Origin: Lepisosteus oculatus
Lineage: Eukaryota > Chordata > Actinopteri > Semionotiformes > Lepisosteidae
Direction of reading: 5' to 3'
DNA: 64,000 nucleotides
Assembly (NCBI RefSeq): GCF_040954835.1
Contig: NC_090703.1
Coordinates: 14,955,444 to 15,019,443 of the forward strand
How positions within the stretch are numbered: the first letter of the stretch is position 1; every line of letters begins with the position of its first letter. Shown in pieces: positions 24,955-37,600 of the stretch. The position numbers and the translations under genes were made by a program. Under the pieces are notes generated by a model, which saw nothing but the letters and a program-made list of their open reading frames with translations, was not told the DNA's origin and did not search any database.

Positions 24955-27900
24955 ATTCTGCAAGTTAGCATAAGGTGTGAGGGAGGGATTTAAAAAGTCG
25001 ATATCCTTTTTCTCTGGGCTACATTTACAATATCAAAACTACCTACACAAAATTTCCATAACTGTTTAAGGAATTCTGTTACAATTCACAACGCTAACTC
25101 AATTTTCAAGTAAACCATTCCGCTAAGCGACGCAACCGTAGTTTAACATCTTTAAAACAGAACCATTCGTTAGTATGAAAAACGGGACCATGCTCGAGTA
25201 CACAAAAATAATATCAAGAACATCACAACAGACGATACAAACTTCACCAGAGGTATACCATGGACTTACAAAAAAAAAATAACTGTAAAGGTTGCTTTCT
25301 AGAGCATTTAGTCCTTCATTTTCTGAACAATGTTAACGAAACCAACAGAAAAAAATAATATTTGACATTGCATCTCATTTCATACTTTTCAAAGGTAACA
25401 CAAATATTATCAATTTGCGTGTAGGTAGGCTACCGTTTCTGGAAATGAGAAGGCTTTGTCACAAGGATGTTTTCCTGGCTAGGTGTTATCCAAACAAAAG
25501 TTTATGCACTCTGGAAATCATAGGAACATCCTAAATCATATAATCATATAATATCATATAATATTTAACATATAGACTATATTATTAATTCCTTATAAAC
25601 TCTATTGAGAAAGCTGTCTGAAAAGGGAATTCACACTTGTATAACGCTTCTATACTTGTGTACAGCTGGCGATTGTATTGAACATAGCGATGAAACAATG
25701 ATCAAACTTTTAATGTTATATGTATGGCCTTACTTTAATATATATTATAGCCTTTTACGCAATAAAAGTACATCAAGAAACTAAGATGTAATTTGTTATT
25801 ACACAACCGTAATCAATCACATCTATAAGTTCATTTTCCTATTTTTTATGTAAGTTACGTGATGCTTATTTTGCTCGTCCACAAGGAGTGGTTAATTGGA
25901 TCGGGAAACTCTACAGGCTAATTTGGAGAAAAGTTGTTGAATTTGTACTTTATACTGTATGTCTGTATGCTAATGAAAGGCGGGAAGAACCCCTGTTTGA
26001 GGAAACTGTGGTGAAAGAAAAATGACCAGAAATCAAACCCCGCATGTTGAATATCGCCAACAAATCTTGACATCCTGCTAGGTAGTCCTGGGCTAAATTA
26101 ACAGCCAATAACTGCCTCCGAAAGCACACAGTCATCATTAATAGCTCATCACTAATATGATTATGCTTGAGAGCTCCCATATATAAATTAATTGTATTAC
26201 TCGCATTTTAAAAAACAGGGACTATTTCAGTTTTAAACTAACAAGACTTTACATATTGGGAGAGAGCGTTAACTAGTAATTAAGGATTTGAAACTCTATG
26301 ATGCCATTGCTAAATCTATGCAGCAATTTGTAAAGGAAAAAAATAGTTGATTCTAAATACAGCGTTGCGTGGTTAAAAAATAAAATTCACCACAGTTATT
26401 TTTAATTCTATGCAAGCAGTTGATTTAAATCTAAGGTTTGGCATATATATATATATTTCTTATTTACTTAACAATTTGGTTGCTGTGAAACGTTCTTGAT
26501 TTATTTCAGTGGAAGTTTGCACATTTCTCTTCTTTAAAGAAACGAAACGAAAATAATATGTTTTCAAGAAATGTCAGTTAAAATCCAAAATTGTACGGAT
26601 TAAATTTACCAGTCTCTTCAACATTATGACATAATTATACTTTCACATTAGAAGACTTGACATCATTTTTGGGCTACTGTGTGGCTTGAGTGTGCGTTTT
26701 CTTCTGATCATCCAATAATTAAGATTTAAAACCCGCAAACCCCAGAATATGACATCATCCATTATGCCAGTCGAAACTACAGCGCAATTAATTTCTAGCT
26801 AGTTTCGGGCTAGTTCTTTTTTATCCGTAAAACACAACGTCAATAGCTTTATCCGTTTAACAGCCTTGGAATACTAAGTGAAAGAAAATGTAATTCACCG
26901 AGGTCGCGAAATTCCGTTTTTTTACAAAGGAGTGAAACAGGTTACAATCTGGACTGCATTTTTGCGCAGTGTCCTTCAATTTCCAATGAACATGAGCACA
27001 CAAGGGTTTATGATTTTGCGGAAGCATAATTCTGATGGGACCTCATTATCATACAGCTGAATAGTTATCTTCCCCCATCGCTTTTACAATCTTAAATAAA
27101 AAGCCACATGAAAGGCCCTCTGTGCTTGGCTTTAATGAGGGGCACGCGACCCAACAATAAGAGGCACGCCGCAATCACTTGGGCAAGCTTAATAAGCGCA
27201 GTACACAGCCAGTTACCAAGCACACACTGTAAAACACAATTCAATAAATCGAAAAATATTTACACTGAAGGTGAAACAGACTACCTTTAGCTCTATGTTA
27301 CCTAGAGCACACACCCGTTCTACGTGGGTAAATGAATGTATTTTGATTCTGAGGAACGTTTTAAAAACGGAGAATTCAATTTTTTTTATCGCCAATGAAT
27401 GAAAGTGACGACAGTAACAACCATTTATCCATCAATATCTCTGTGTCCTTCAGATGACGAAGATGAAGGTAATCCATCATGCCTATCCATCTGCGCATCC
27501 TTTCCAAAGCATAAGACATTTCAGCTTTCAGACAGGCGTTGGAACAGAAATGTCATGGAAAAAGCCAAAAATCGGAAAACAAACAGAAGAAAAAAATACT
27601 GAATGGGGGTTAATTAACATGAAAACCTGTTATGTGTAAAATGGACAAATGAAGCTCGGCATTCAGAAATTATTAACCCGTAATGCAACCGAAACAGGGG
27701 GCCAGACGACGAGTTTTGGATGTTCCTGCTTTGCCACAATAAAATAATATAATTAACCAAGCAAATGACAGTGCCGTGTGCTACACACAGAGAGAAGGGT
27801 TCAGTGTGTAATTGAATTTCAGCATTCTGTAATTCCTTCTGTCTCTCCGAGAGATTTTCAAATTCTGTTGCCCGTTTTAAACAAACAAATTCCCTCCACG

Positions 27901-28110
27901 GCGTGCTTTTTTATTAATAAAGCGTCATCAATCAAAATTTGGGGGTGAAACGCAGCCTACATGCCCCCCCGCCTATGTGCTGTAAATATATCAACAGATG
28001 CTCGGCTTGTTAATAATCAGTCTGTCTCCTTTGGTGGTCAGCATAGCGGTGGGGTATTAAATCTGGATATGAGTGTTCTTGGAGAGGGGGGGGGTGAAGA
28101 TGGAAAGTGG
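24955..28110. other. DLL4 5' flank, no gene seen
   Basis: Noncoding flank that becomes less AT-rich towards the promoter. I see a TA run at 26.45 kb and, near 27.98 kb, a forkhead-like TGTAAATA. No frame is credible as a gene. Proximal DLL4 regulatory DNA is expected here but cannot be delimited from one sequence. Confidence 0.5.
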
Positions 28111-28114
28111 GCGG

Positions 28115-28172
28115 TGTTTACTGATGGACAGTTTATATAATGAGCTGCACGGGTAAGAAGCAACTATATAAA
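28115..28172 (+). promoter_or_regulatory. DLL4: DLL4 core promoter with two TATA-like boxes
   Basis: A GC-box-like GTGGGCGGTG runs into TGTTTAC (28115-28121), a forkhead site. Then come TTTATATAA (28132-28140) and, about 33 bp on, TATATAAA (28165-28172). Initiation about 30 nt after the second box would give a 5'UTR of about 400 nt. FOXC factors are known activators of Dll4, so the forkhead site is plausible, but the start site itself is inferred. Confidence 0.5.
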
Positions 28173-28194
28173 CTGAGTAAAGCGAGAGACGGTC

Positions 28195-28596
28195 TCCATT
28201 TAGGAATACTAAGACCTCCACCGTACAGTACTGTATAGCTGAAGGAAAGACGGTCTCTGCTCAAGAAAAACACCACAGGCATCGACCACAACACAGAAGA
28301 AAATAATAATAATAATCACTGGGAGTATATGCAAGGTGGAGTCTACCAAGAAACGAGAGCAAACTGGATATTGACCTTCGTATATCTGAATGCAACTCTG
28401 CTGCTGGATGATCTGGAATTTTAAGATTTACGCTTGGGGTACTGGAATCGCTGAAGAGAAGGGGGCTCTGAAAAAGAGGCTCAAAAGACGGATCTACCTT
28501 TTTTCTTTCATCAGCACCTCTTGGAATAGCAGCCCTGTCTGAATAAAAAAGCGCTTTTCAAGGCAATCGCAGCTGCCTAGCAGAAGCAGAAAAAGG
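28195..28596 (+). other. DLL4: DLL4 5'UTR with two upstream ORFs
   Basis: The left end is inferred from the TATA box. Two upstream ATGs lie in it. One opens a 31-codon frame (28329-28424) and one a 50-codon frame (28390-28542); both stop before the DLL4 ATG. They could lower translation, but their ATG contexts are unremarkable. Confidence 0.45.
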
Positions 28597-28650
28597 ATGG
28601 CAGACAGGCTCACCTTCACCATCGTACTTAGTATGACAATTTACTCGCAG
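28597..28650 (+). CDS. DLL4: DLL4 exon 1: signal peptide
   Basis: Encodes 18 residues beginning [13 protein letters not shown], a hydrophobic leader, and ends in phase 0 at CAG|GTAAAT. Confidence 0.9.
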
Positions 28651-31600
28651 GTAAATTGCAACATTCTCGTTGTTTCCCCCCCGTGGATATCGGCGCGTAT
28701 GAAAGCTTTAACGCTTCGAAAAACATTTTAATTTGCGTATGTATTATCTTCTGTCTAAACGTAATTTTATTTTTCACTTGTTTTACTGTTTTCTCAAGGT
28801 CTTGGGATCCGGTGTATTCGAGCTGGATCTTCAAGAGTTCCTGAATACTAAGAGTTTACTGGCTAATGGAAATTCGTGCAAACCTGACTGCAGGACCTTC
28901 TTTCGGGTGTGCCTGAAGAACTATCAGGCTGTTGTATCCCCAGGTGAATGTATCTTCGGCAGTGTAGTTACACCTGTACTGGGATCAAACTCATTTAACG
29001 TCGTGGAGGGAAGTGGTTTCAGCAAACCCATTCAACTGAAGTTCGACTTCGGATGGCCGGTAAGATATAGAACACGAACTTTACAATAAAGGACGATGGA
29101 GGGTCAGATGTGCACTTTTCGCTGTTAGAAAATGATACGGACCGAACCCCCCGAGTTCAGGGGGACTGCGGTTCACCTTGAAGCTTATTTCAAAATTGCA
29201 AAACCTTAATATAGAAATTAAGCAGCTGTGCTGCTTTTACTGGAAGAAAAACAAGTAGAGGATTTTTTTAGAACGAGTAGTTGTGGAATTTTAAATTATT
29301 CCACTGAATTTATTTAGAAAACTTAAAAAAACAACAATATTTTATTAGTTTCATGCCTAAAATTGAAATGATGACATTAAAAAATAATAACTTAACTGAT
29401 TCGAAACTAATTTAATTTAGCGTGTGGTTGTGTTTTATCTTTGATTTTAGGGGTCGTTTTCCTTAATAATCGAAGCCTGGCATGCTCCTAATGCACATCT
29501 ACCTGTAGGTGAGTAAATCAAATATTTTCACCACAAGGGGGAGCCTTTTCTCTATGTTTTCTCTGGTGATGGGGACAATAATGATGTTTTGACAGCTTGT
29601 ATTCGAAACGCATGCAAAAACAATTACAAAAAAGTTTTCAATTATATTTCCCTCCTTGAAAGTTATCCGGAATTTTCTGTTTTTTCTCTTTGTTACGTGC
29701 TATTCAACACTTCTTTCAGCCTCGTACTTGAACACAATTGCATTTCCTTTGGTTTATTTTTGGCGTGGGAAAGTGAGCTGTTCTTTGGTGAGAATATCTC
29801 AACCATGCCAAAACCTTCTGACTGCCTTTTCCTGTATTTTACACCTTTTTCTGTTCCGCCCTTTGGAAAAGGAATAATGGCTTATGAATGTTTTGCTGAC
29901 ATAGAGGAAGAGGAAATTTCAATCGCAGTACACTGTGGACTTGAAAGAAAGGCTTAAGAGCTTTGAAAGAAGCGAACGTCGACGGGATGAACATGTTAAT
30001 CATTTGTTGATCTCTAGGATTAAAATATGTTATACTTTTTTCGAAATGTAACAAAATGTTATTATTTCTTCGATGTCAAAAAAAGCAAAACTCTCGTTCA
30101 GAAAATACAGTCCTGACCAAGGTGTTGCACTTGCTCTTGCTGTCGTTAATACGGTTTCTGTTTTTGTTCTTTTTATATTTCCAGATACAAACAACACCGA
30201 ATTATTGATTAGCTTTTTTGCCATCCAAAGAAAGTTGGAAGTAGGGGATGAGTGGTCTCAGGATGTGCAGACCGGCAAGCAGACAGAGCTAAGGTATTCT
30301 TACCGGGTCATCTGCAATGAAAATTACTACGGCGAAAGTTGTTCCAAAAAATGCACGCCCAGAGACGACCGTTTTGGCCACTACACCTGCAACTCTGATG
30401 GGCAAATATCCTGTCTCCCTGGCTGGAAGGGAGGATACTGCGAAGAACGTAAGCAACCAGAGAAATAATCTACTGGCCTACAAGATCTTGGGTTTGCTTC
30501 AAGCTACAAGTTTTCCTTTTTTCGTTTTTTTTTTGTTCAAACAAATCGACAAATAGACTACAACCCTTTCTACACTGTACATCGGTTCTTATCGCGGTTT
30601 TATGCCTCTGAAAAAGCTTTTACAGTAAAGAGAGAGCCCTAATATGGGGAACCTGGACGTAAACAGTGATGCCAGCTGTTCAGATTAAGAGCGATGCGAT
30701 TGACGTGATACTGGCTTGTCCTGTCAGGCTAATCCCACACGCAGAAAAATAAAGGCAAGGTTGTGGGGGTAAATGTACCCACCCTGCATTTCAAGAACGA
30801 CACGTAGATTAATGTACCGTGGACATGCTGCGAAAGGTATAGTTAACTAAAACTGGACACGTCTGTCGCAACAGAATTGTAAAAACAAAAGATTTCTGAC
30901 CACCTTGAAAATGTAGATAGAACTAAACAACACTGAGTTTGAAATTCTTTACTTACAGATCTTGAGGTAGGGGTATGAGCAGAATATCACTGAATCTGAG
31001 CCGGGCAGTTGTTAAAATGATTGTAATACAATTAATGTGTTATTTCCATGGCCACCTCAATACTGTGTCAGGCGTCATGTCAGCGGTTTTATGGACTCGG
31101 TATAAAACCATTTTTGGCAACCATTTAGAAAACAATGTCAATTTTCCTCAAGATAGTCAAATACTGCCAACAGGCTGGTTTTCGGCGAAATCATATTGCC
31201 TTTCATTTGAGTTCCGTTGCGGTTTATCCAATTTGAACCATGCTTACAATGCGGTTTGACGAACAGATTTTGAGGATTACGCGTGGAAAGCAATTAAAGC
31301 AATAGTCCAAGTGGTCGTTAGCGAGCAGTTTGGTATAACAGTTCTGTTTCTGCGTCAGATAATATCATTGTTCACCAGGGTCTTTCCTCTGCTGTCGACA
31401 ACAGCTTTCAGCTCTGCGCTAACTTTTAATTAGCATGTGTTACTTTTGAAACTGGCGCCAAAACGAGCCCAAATTTGTGCCGCTTCGCTTTCCCAATTTC
31501 GTGTTCCTAGGTTGCTTTAATATAAATTAGCAAACGCGTGGTGAAGAAACACAGCCGCCAACCAGCCCCCAACCTCTCTCTCTCTCTCCCTTCGCGTACG

Positions 31601-34600
31601 CGAGCAGGGCTGCTTAATCCCAGGCCAGCGTTCTATTAGAAGAGCAGCACGCGCCGGGTTAATCGCAGCATTATTATCCGCCACGCGCCACTAAATTGCG
31701 GTCTCTATTGTTGGGCAGGAGCACAGCAGCTGCAAATATGGTTCGCACAGCCTACAAACAACAATGGAGCAGCTGTCCGCTTTTGAGAGCAAGCATCTGT
31801 TGAGGGCTAACCAGCCGTTAAACACTGGTCTTGTAACCATGCAAAATCAATGTCACATACAACACAACACAAACAGCATCAAATTATCAGGCTTCTTTAG
31901 CAAAGAAGGCTAGGATAACAAGTTTGATTCAATTGCCCTTAACAAAAACTTGGATTTGCCAGAAAGTTTAGCTGTCCAAAACAGAGTGCATGTTTATTTA
32001 TGTTTGCTTTTTTAAATCGCCAATAAATTGCATATAGTTAGCTGGTGAGCAAACCTTGTTTTTGTGTGCCTGTCTCAGTAGAAAAAGCAGTTGAGTGAAA
32101 ACAGATTCCTTGACTGATATACTTTTTTTCTTTTTTCTATTGCAGCGATTTGCCTTGAGGGGTGCAGCGAAACCTTTGGAAACTGCTCCAAACCAGGAGA
32201 ATGTGTGTAAGTATATGAAGTGAAAGTGTTTGCCTGTCTGGACTAACACATCACAGAGTATAACCCGCTCTAAAAGTAAACATGATCACAATTTTTAAAA
32301 AAAAAATGCGTGTCTGTTATCCATCGCTCTGGGTAGTCCTGCATTCTTCATATCTACTCATGCAAATCTATCATTTCCAATCAACCTCTCCCATCTCTGC
32401 GGGGGCTGCTCTAATCAGCTGATAAAGTCTAAGATCTAACTGGTATTTGAACAGTGTTCTTCCATCTTCCTGCTTACTTTGTAAAATACCTACAGTAGAG
32501 GCAAATGTAACTGGAAATGTAAATGTAACACAGCTTCCCTTCCTCAGTCAGCGGCCATCAAGACCACCAGGAATACACATAACAAGTCAGAGGTTGCAGG
32601 TTTCACTTAAAAAAATATATGAACACACATAATCTAGGGGGAAAAAATGGGCACTTGTATGCAGGTTGGCAAAACGTGGGCAGGAGGAGGACTGGGCCTG
32701 GGGTTGTTTCTCTCGTTTGTGACGTCAGGGTGTTTGGCTCTTGCAGGTGCCGGAATGGCTGGCAGGGCACCTACTGTGATGAGTGTCAGAGACACCCTGG
32801 CTGTAAGCACGGTACCTGTGAGGTGCCCTGGCAGTGCAACTGTAAAGAAGGCTGGGGCGGACTGTTCTGTGAACAGGGTAAGAGAACGCAGAACAGCAGA
32901 CACGCAGCTGCCTGCACTACACTGTTACCCGAAACTCCAACACAAGTACAGAAGTACAGAATTCCCATTTTATTAAGGAGTTGCTGGGGATTGCAAATGT
33001 ACTAAGGGGGAGCTGAGGTATACTGTATGTGCAATTCGTCTACCAAAAGTTATGGCCATATTGCTTCGGTAACCAATGTCAAGCGGTTTGACTATGAAAG
33101 AATAAGATTTGGAAGCATAGAGGTATGGCAGACTTGGTCTGTTCATCATGCACTGTATCTTCCGTCAGTGAATAACTGTTTATGAAAATACCTGTCCTTC
33201 TTTACGTTTTCAGTCTGATAACATGATCGGTCGCCTCGCTTGTGCTGTTTCACTTAAGCGTTGTGTGCAAAATCCAACTTTCCCCCTTCGTCCCTTCCAG
33301 ATCTTAACTACTGCACACATCATAAACCCTGCCAGAATGGGGCCACGTGCATGAACACGGGGCAGGGAAGTTACACCTGTACCTGCAGGCCTGGCTTCAC
33401 GGGTGTGAACTGTGAGCTGGAGGTGCGAGAGTGTGACAGCAACCCCTGCAGGAATGGAGGGAGGTGCTTGGTAAGAGACTCTTAGCCAACAGATCTCTTC
33501 CTATGGTTTTGGGTGCAGAAAAGCATTTCCTGTTTTTGCCTGGTCCTTGATGTATTACCCTGTTTTTTCGGAAGTGAAAGAATTTGTAGGAATGACCCAT
33601 AATGGCACTTATCCCACGGAATGCTGTGTATACAGCTGACTGTTACAGAGTTAGTGTGAGGTGTAGACACTGTATTGCACATTTCCAGCCCCACCACGAT
33701 AGAAATACAATGCCTTTTAACCTCAGAGAGGTACAAGAACAGAGATCTGTCCACATGACATCAATTTAGAGAGTGTAACTTTGCATCAGAGTTTCCCAAG
33801 ATAAATATTTTTAAAAACATTTCAACAAACTGCCTTTCGTGCAGTTATGTTTGATGCAGCATCCCCAGGATATTTCACAATCGGCTGGATCAATTACCTG
33901 CTAGGAACTAAATGAACTAAATGAGCTAGATGGACCAAATGGCTCCCTCTCGTTTGTAACCTTCCTGAAGTTCCTGTCCTGATTTTCTCACCAGGATCTG
34001 GAGAATGGCTACAAGTGCTCGTGTCCTGGAGGTTTTGAGGGGGCCCACTGCGAGCACAGCTCTTTAACCTGCGCAGACTCCCCATGCTTCCACGGTGGCA
34101 AGTGCAAAGAGAAAGACAATGGAAGGAGTTACACATGTGAATGTCCGCAAGGCTTCACTGGACTGAACTGTGAGAAGAAAGTTGACAAATGCACTACCCT
34201 TCCTTGTGCTAATGGTACGCTGTGAATTCCTCTTTTTTCCGTAGCTGACGAGTTTCCCCAACACATTTGAGTTATTCCAAACGTGTATCCAAGACAAGAT
34301 TTTACATTAAAACTGTTTTGGTTGTTTTTTGCAACAAGCTTCAGATCCATTGAAAATGTACTATCCTTCTTCATTATAATTCTTTAACATTTTTAATGCA
34401 CTATTTACAGATCCTGCCCATAAAGAAAAACACGTAACCTTAATTTAATGTAGATGGGCAAACTACACAATGTAAGGATAAATGACAAGTGTTTTTTTCC
34501 CCCAACTTATTTACTTAAATGTTGCAGAATTTATAAATAAAGATTTTAAATAAAAATGGTACAAACGCTTTACATGTCATGTTGCTGTTTTTAATACAGA

Positions 34601-37600
34601 ACAATACTAGTCGCAGTAACAGTAGCTATCTAATTGTTTATAAAATATACATGAATCGTGTGCCCAAAACAGCTTTTTTCTAATGAATTCAACAAGTAAA
34701 TCAAAGAGAAATGTTTCAAAAATCTATGATGAGATATCAGGCATGCAAGCAATAGTAGAAAAGAACAATTGCAGAGGTAATTTCTCAGGCACCATTTACA
34801 CAAATGAAAACATAAGTATAGTTCTATATATAATTAGTATTCTAGAAGAATTAAATGTGTCAGTGATTCACCTTCAAAACACATTTTTGAAATTATGTGT
34901 GTCACATTAGTACATAACTGTATTACAATATTTTAGATATTGTAGCTTCAGCAGACTGACAGTACTCTAGCTGGGGACTGAAGCAAATGAGATCCTCTAA
35001 AGAATGCTAGAAACTCCTAAATTAGTATTCTGATAGATTTGTGTCAATTTCCCACATCTTTGCACAGTCTGGTGCAGGTGTTAACATTTTGCCTCCTTGT
35101 GGGTGTCTTGTTTACCTAAGGGCTGGTTGTGTCTGGTGTCTACATGCTCCCAACATGTCTGGTGTGTCTATAGGATGACAAAACCATTCAAACCAATACC
35201 TTCTTTGCTTGTTTATGAACACATTTTGCAGATGGGCCCCATCCTGAGCTTTTACAACAGAATCAGGGCTGGCTGCTCTTTGACATTCCAGACAGCAATT
35301 GCATTTGTAATTGACTTAATAATGATTTAGCAAGCAGAATTAAATGAAAGACCACTATTTATAGTATAAAGCAAACACAAACAAAATATGTATTTTCATT
35401 GTTGAAACATTAAAGGTCGTCCTAAATGTTCGCTTTTGAATTCAATATTAGTACAATCTTCATATACATTAAGTATGATGGAAGTATTTTCTATGATTTT
35501 TCTGAACCTAGAATTCAAGGTGCGGTTTTGATTTGAGTTTGAATTAGGGTGTGATCTTTGAAAACTGCAGGAACCATACCGTGTGTTAAAAACAAGTTTG
35601 TTCTGTAGGGGAAATCTAAGCAGACTGAATGCAAACCTCAATTTAGCATGTTTGTTTTGATGGGTAAGAGCAAACAAACACAGCCACAGTCTCACGAAAT
35701 AGCGAACGTGCACTGAACGGAACACGGTAACGTGCAGAGCAACGCGACTAGACATCTAGCAAATGTCCTCGGGATGCTTAAAGTGAATGTTGTGAATTTG
35801 CACCTCTAGGTGGACTGTGCGTCGTTAATGGCAACGTGCGAGTGTGTAGCTGCCGTTCCGGCTTCACAGGCCAGCGCTGTGAAATCAACATCAACGAGTG
35901 CGCCGCCAACCCCTGTGGCAACGGAGGCACCTGCATCGACAGGATAAACGACTACAACTGCGTCTGCCCAGCCGGCTACACCGGGAGGAACTGCAACCAG
36001 GTGACGGACCACTGCGCCTCCCAGCCTTGCAGCAATGGGGGAAGCTGTCACCCTGGAGCCTTGGACAAGCCGTTTACCTGCGAGTGCCCGCCTGGCCTGA
36101 CAGGGCCCCAGTGTGAGTTCTTCCTCCTGCCTTTGCCGGACACGGTACAGCCGAAGGAGCCATTTCCCTGGGTGGCCATGTCCATGGGAGTGGGCCTGGT
36201 CGCTCTCCTCGTGTTGCTCTGCATGGTGGTCATCGTCCTGAGACACATTCAGCGACAGAGGAGCCAGGACGAGCAAGACTCGGAGGCCATGAACAACCTG
36301 TCGGATTTTCAGAAAGATAACTTGATCCCCGCCTCTCAGCTTAAAAATACAAATAAGAAAGTGGAATTGGAGGTGGACTGCACGGTCCAAAAGTCAAACC
36401 ACAAACATAAGAACTACCATTTGGACTACAACTCGGCCAAGGACTTCAAAGATGATATGTCCCAGGAGGATAAAAGTTACAATTGCGACAAATGTCTAGA
36501 GGAAAAAATACCACTTAGAACGTACAGGTAAGCCTCAAGAGTTTCTGTCCTGGTGGTGTAAGTACATTATTTTCAGATTTTTGTGGCCTGTGTGTTTTAC
36601 GGGGGAGACCTCATGACCTCTGTATTTTTTTATTTGATTTTCTTCTGGTCTCTTGTGACCGAGGAGGAAAAGGATCACATTAATATTGCTGAGAGAGGCT
36701 TGGCTGTTACACACACCAGCATGTGTGTTTGACCTGGTCAGCCCCTGAAACACATTAGAAAAGAACTGCTTCTCCTCACCATAGGCCACTTGGGACCAGC
36801 AAGAAAGCATGCCAAACCCCACCAAACCCCACCTCTATTCACAGGTCATCACCTTATAGTTTGCTACTGCTTTGTTGGTTTGATAAATTAGGTGTGGTTC
36901 AGGCACATTTTCCTCTAAAACTATTTTACAATGGGGCCTTATTACTTCTTTTAATGCATTTACTTAATTTCTTTTAGATGCTTGAATTATTTTGTAAAAA
37001 AAAATATTTTCTAATTTCATGTCATCAGTTTTGTTACTTCTCTTTTCTCCTTGGTAAACAATAATTTGCAGTGTTGTATGCTTCTGATTTCAATTGAAGG
37101 TGACATTTTGTATTATTCCTATTTTCCAGCGAAAAGCCTGAGTGTAGAATATCAACGATATGTTCCCCAAGAGATTCAATGTACCAGTCTGTGTTTGTAA
37201 TAGCAGAAGAAAGGAATGAGTGTGTCATAGCAACAGAGGTAAATTTTTATACTTTTTCTTACAATTGGCACAATGCAAACTTTCATACGTTTTATACCTC
37301 AGCTTATATATGTTTGCTATAACCATTTTATATATGTATACTATATATGTGTGTAGTAAGCATAATTATAATATAATAAGCATAATACTTTAAAATATAG
37401 AATTCTATCAAGTACTAAACAATATGATTAACTTGGATTTTGCTATCCATTTTAAAGCGAATACATTTGGACATATTACACTGCATTGTGGCCTTGTATG
37501 ATTAAGATATGCAGAACAGTATGCAGATTCATTTTTCTAGCACTAGCATTTTTCTGTTAAAGCAGAACCCTTAATTTCAGTTTCTTTGATTAATTAAAGC

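Noticed and set aside
29589-29957. 122-codon plus-strand frame in DLL4 intron 3
   Set aside because: Lies wholly in an intron defined by good splice sites and clear homology on both sides; better explained as regulatory DNA.
35806-36390. 194-codon minus-strand frame
   Set aside because: Antisense shadow of GC-rich DLL4 exon 9.
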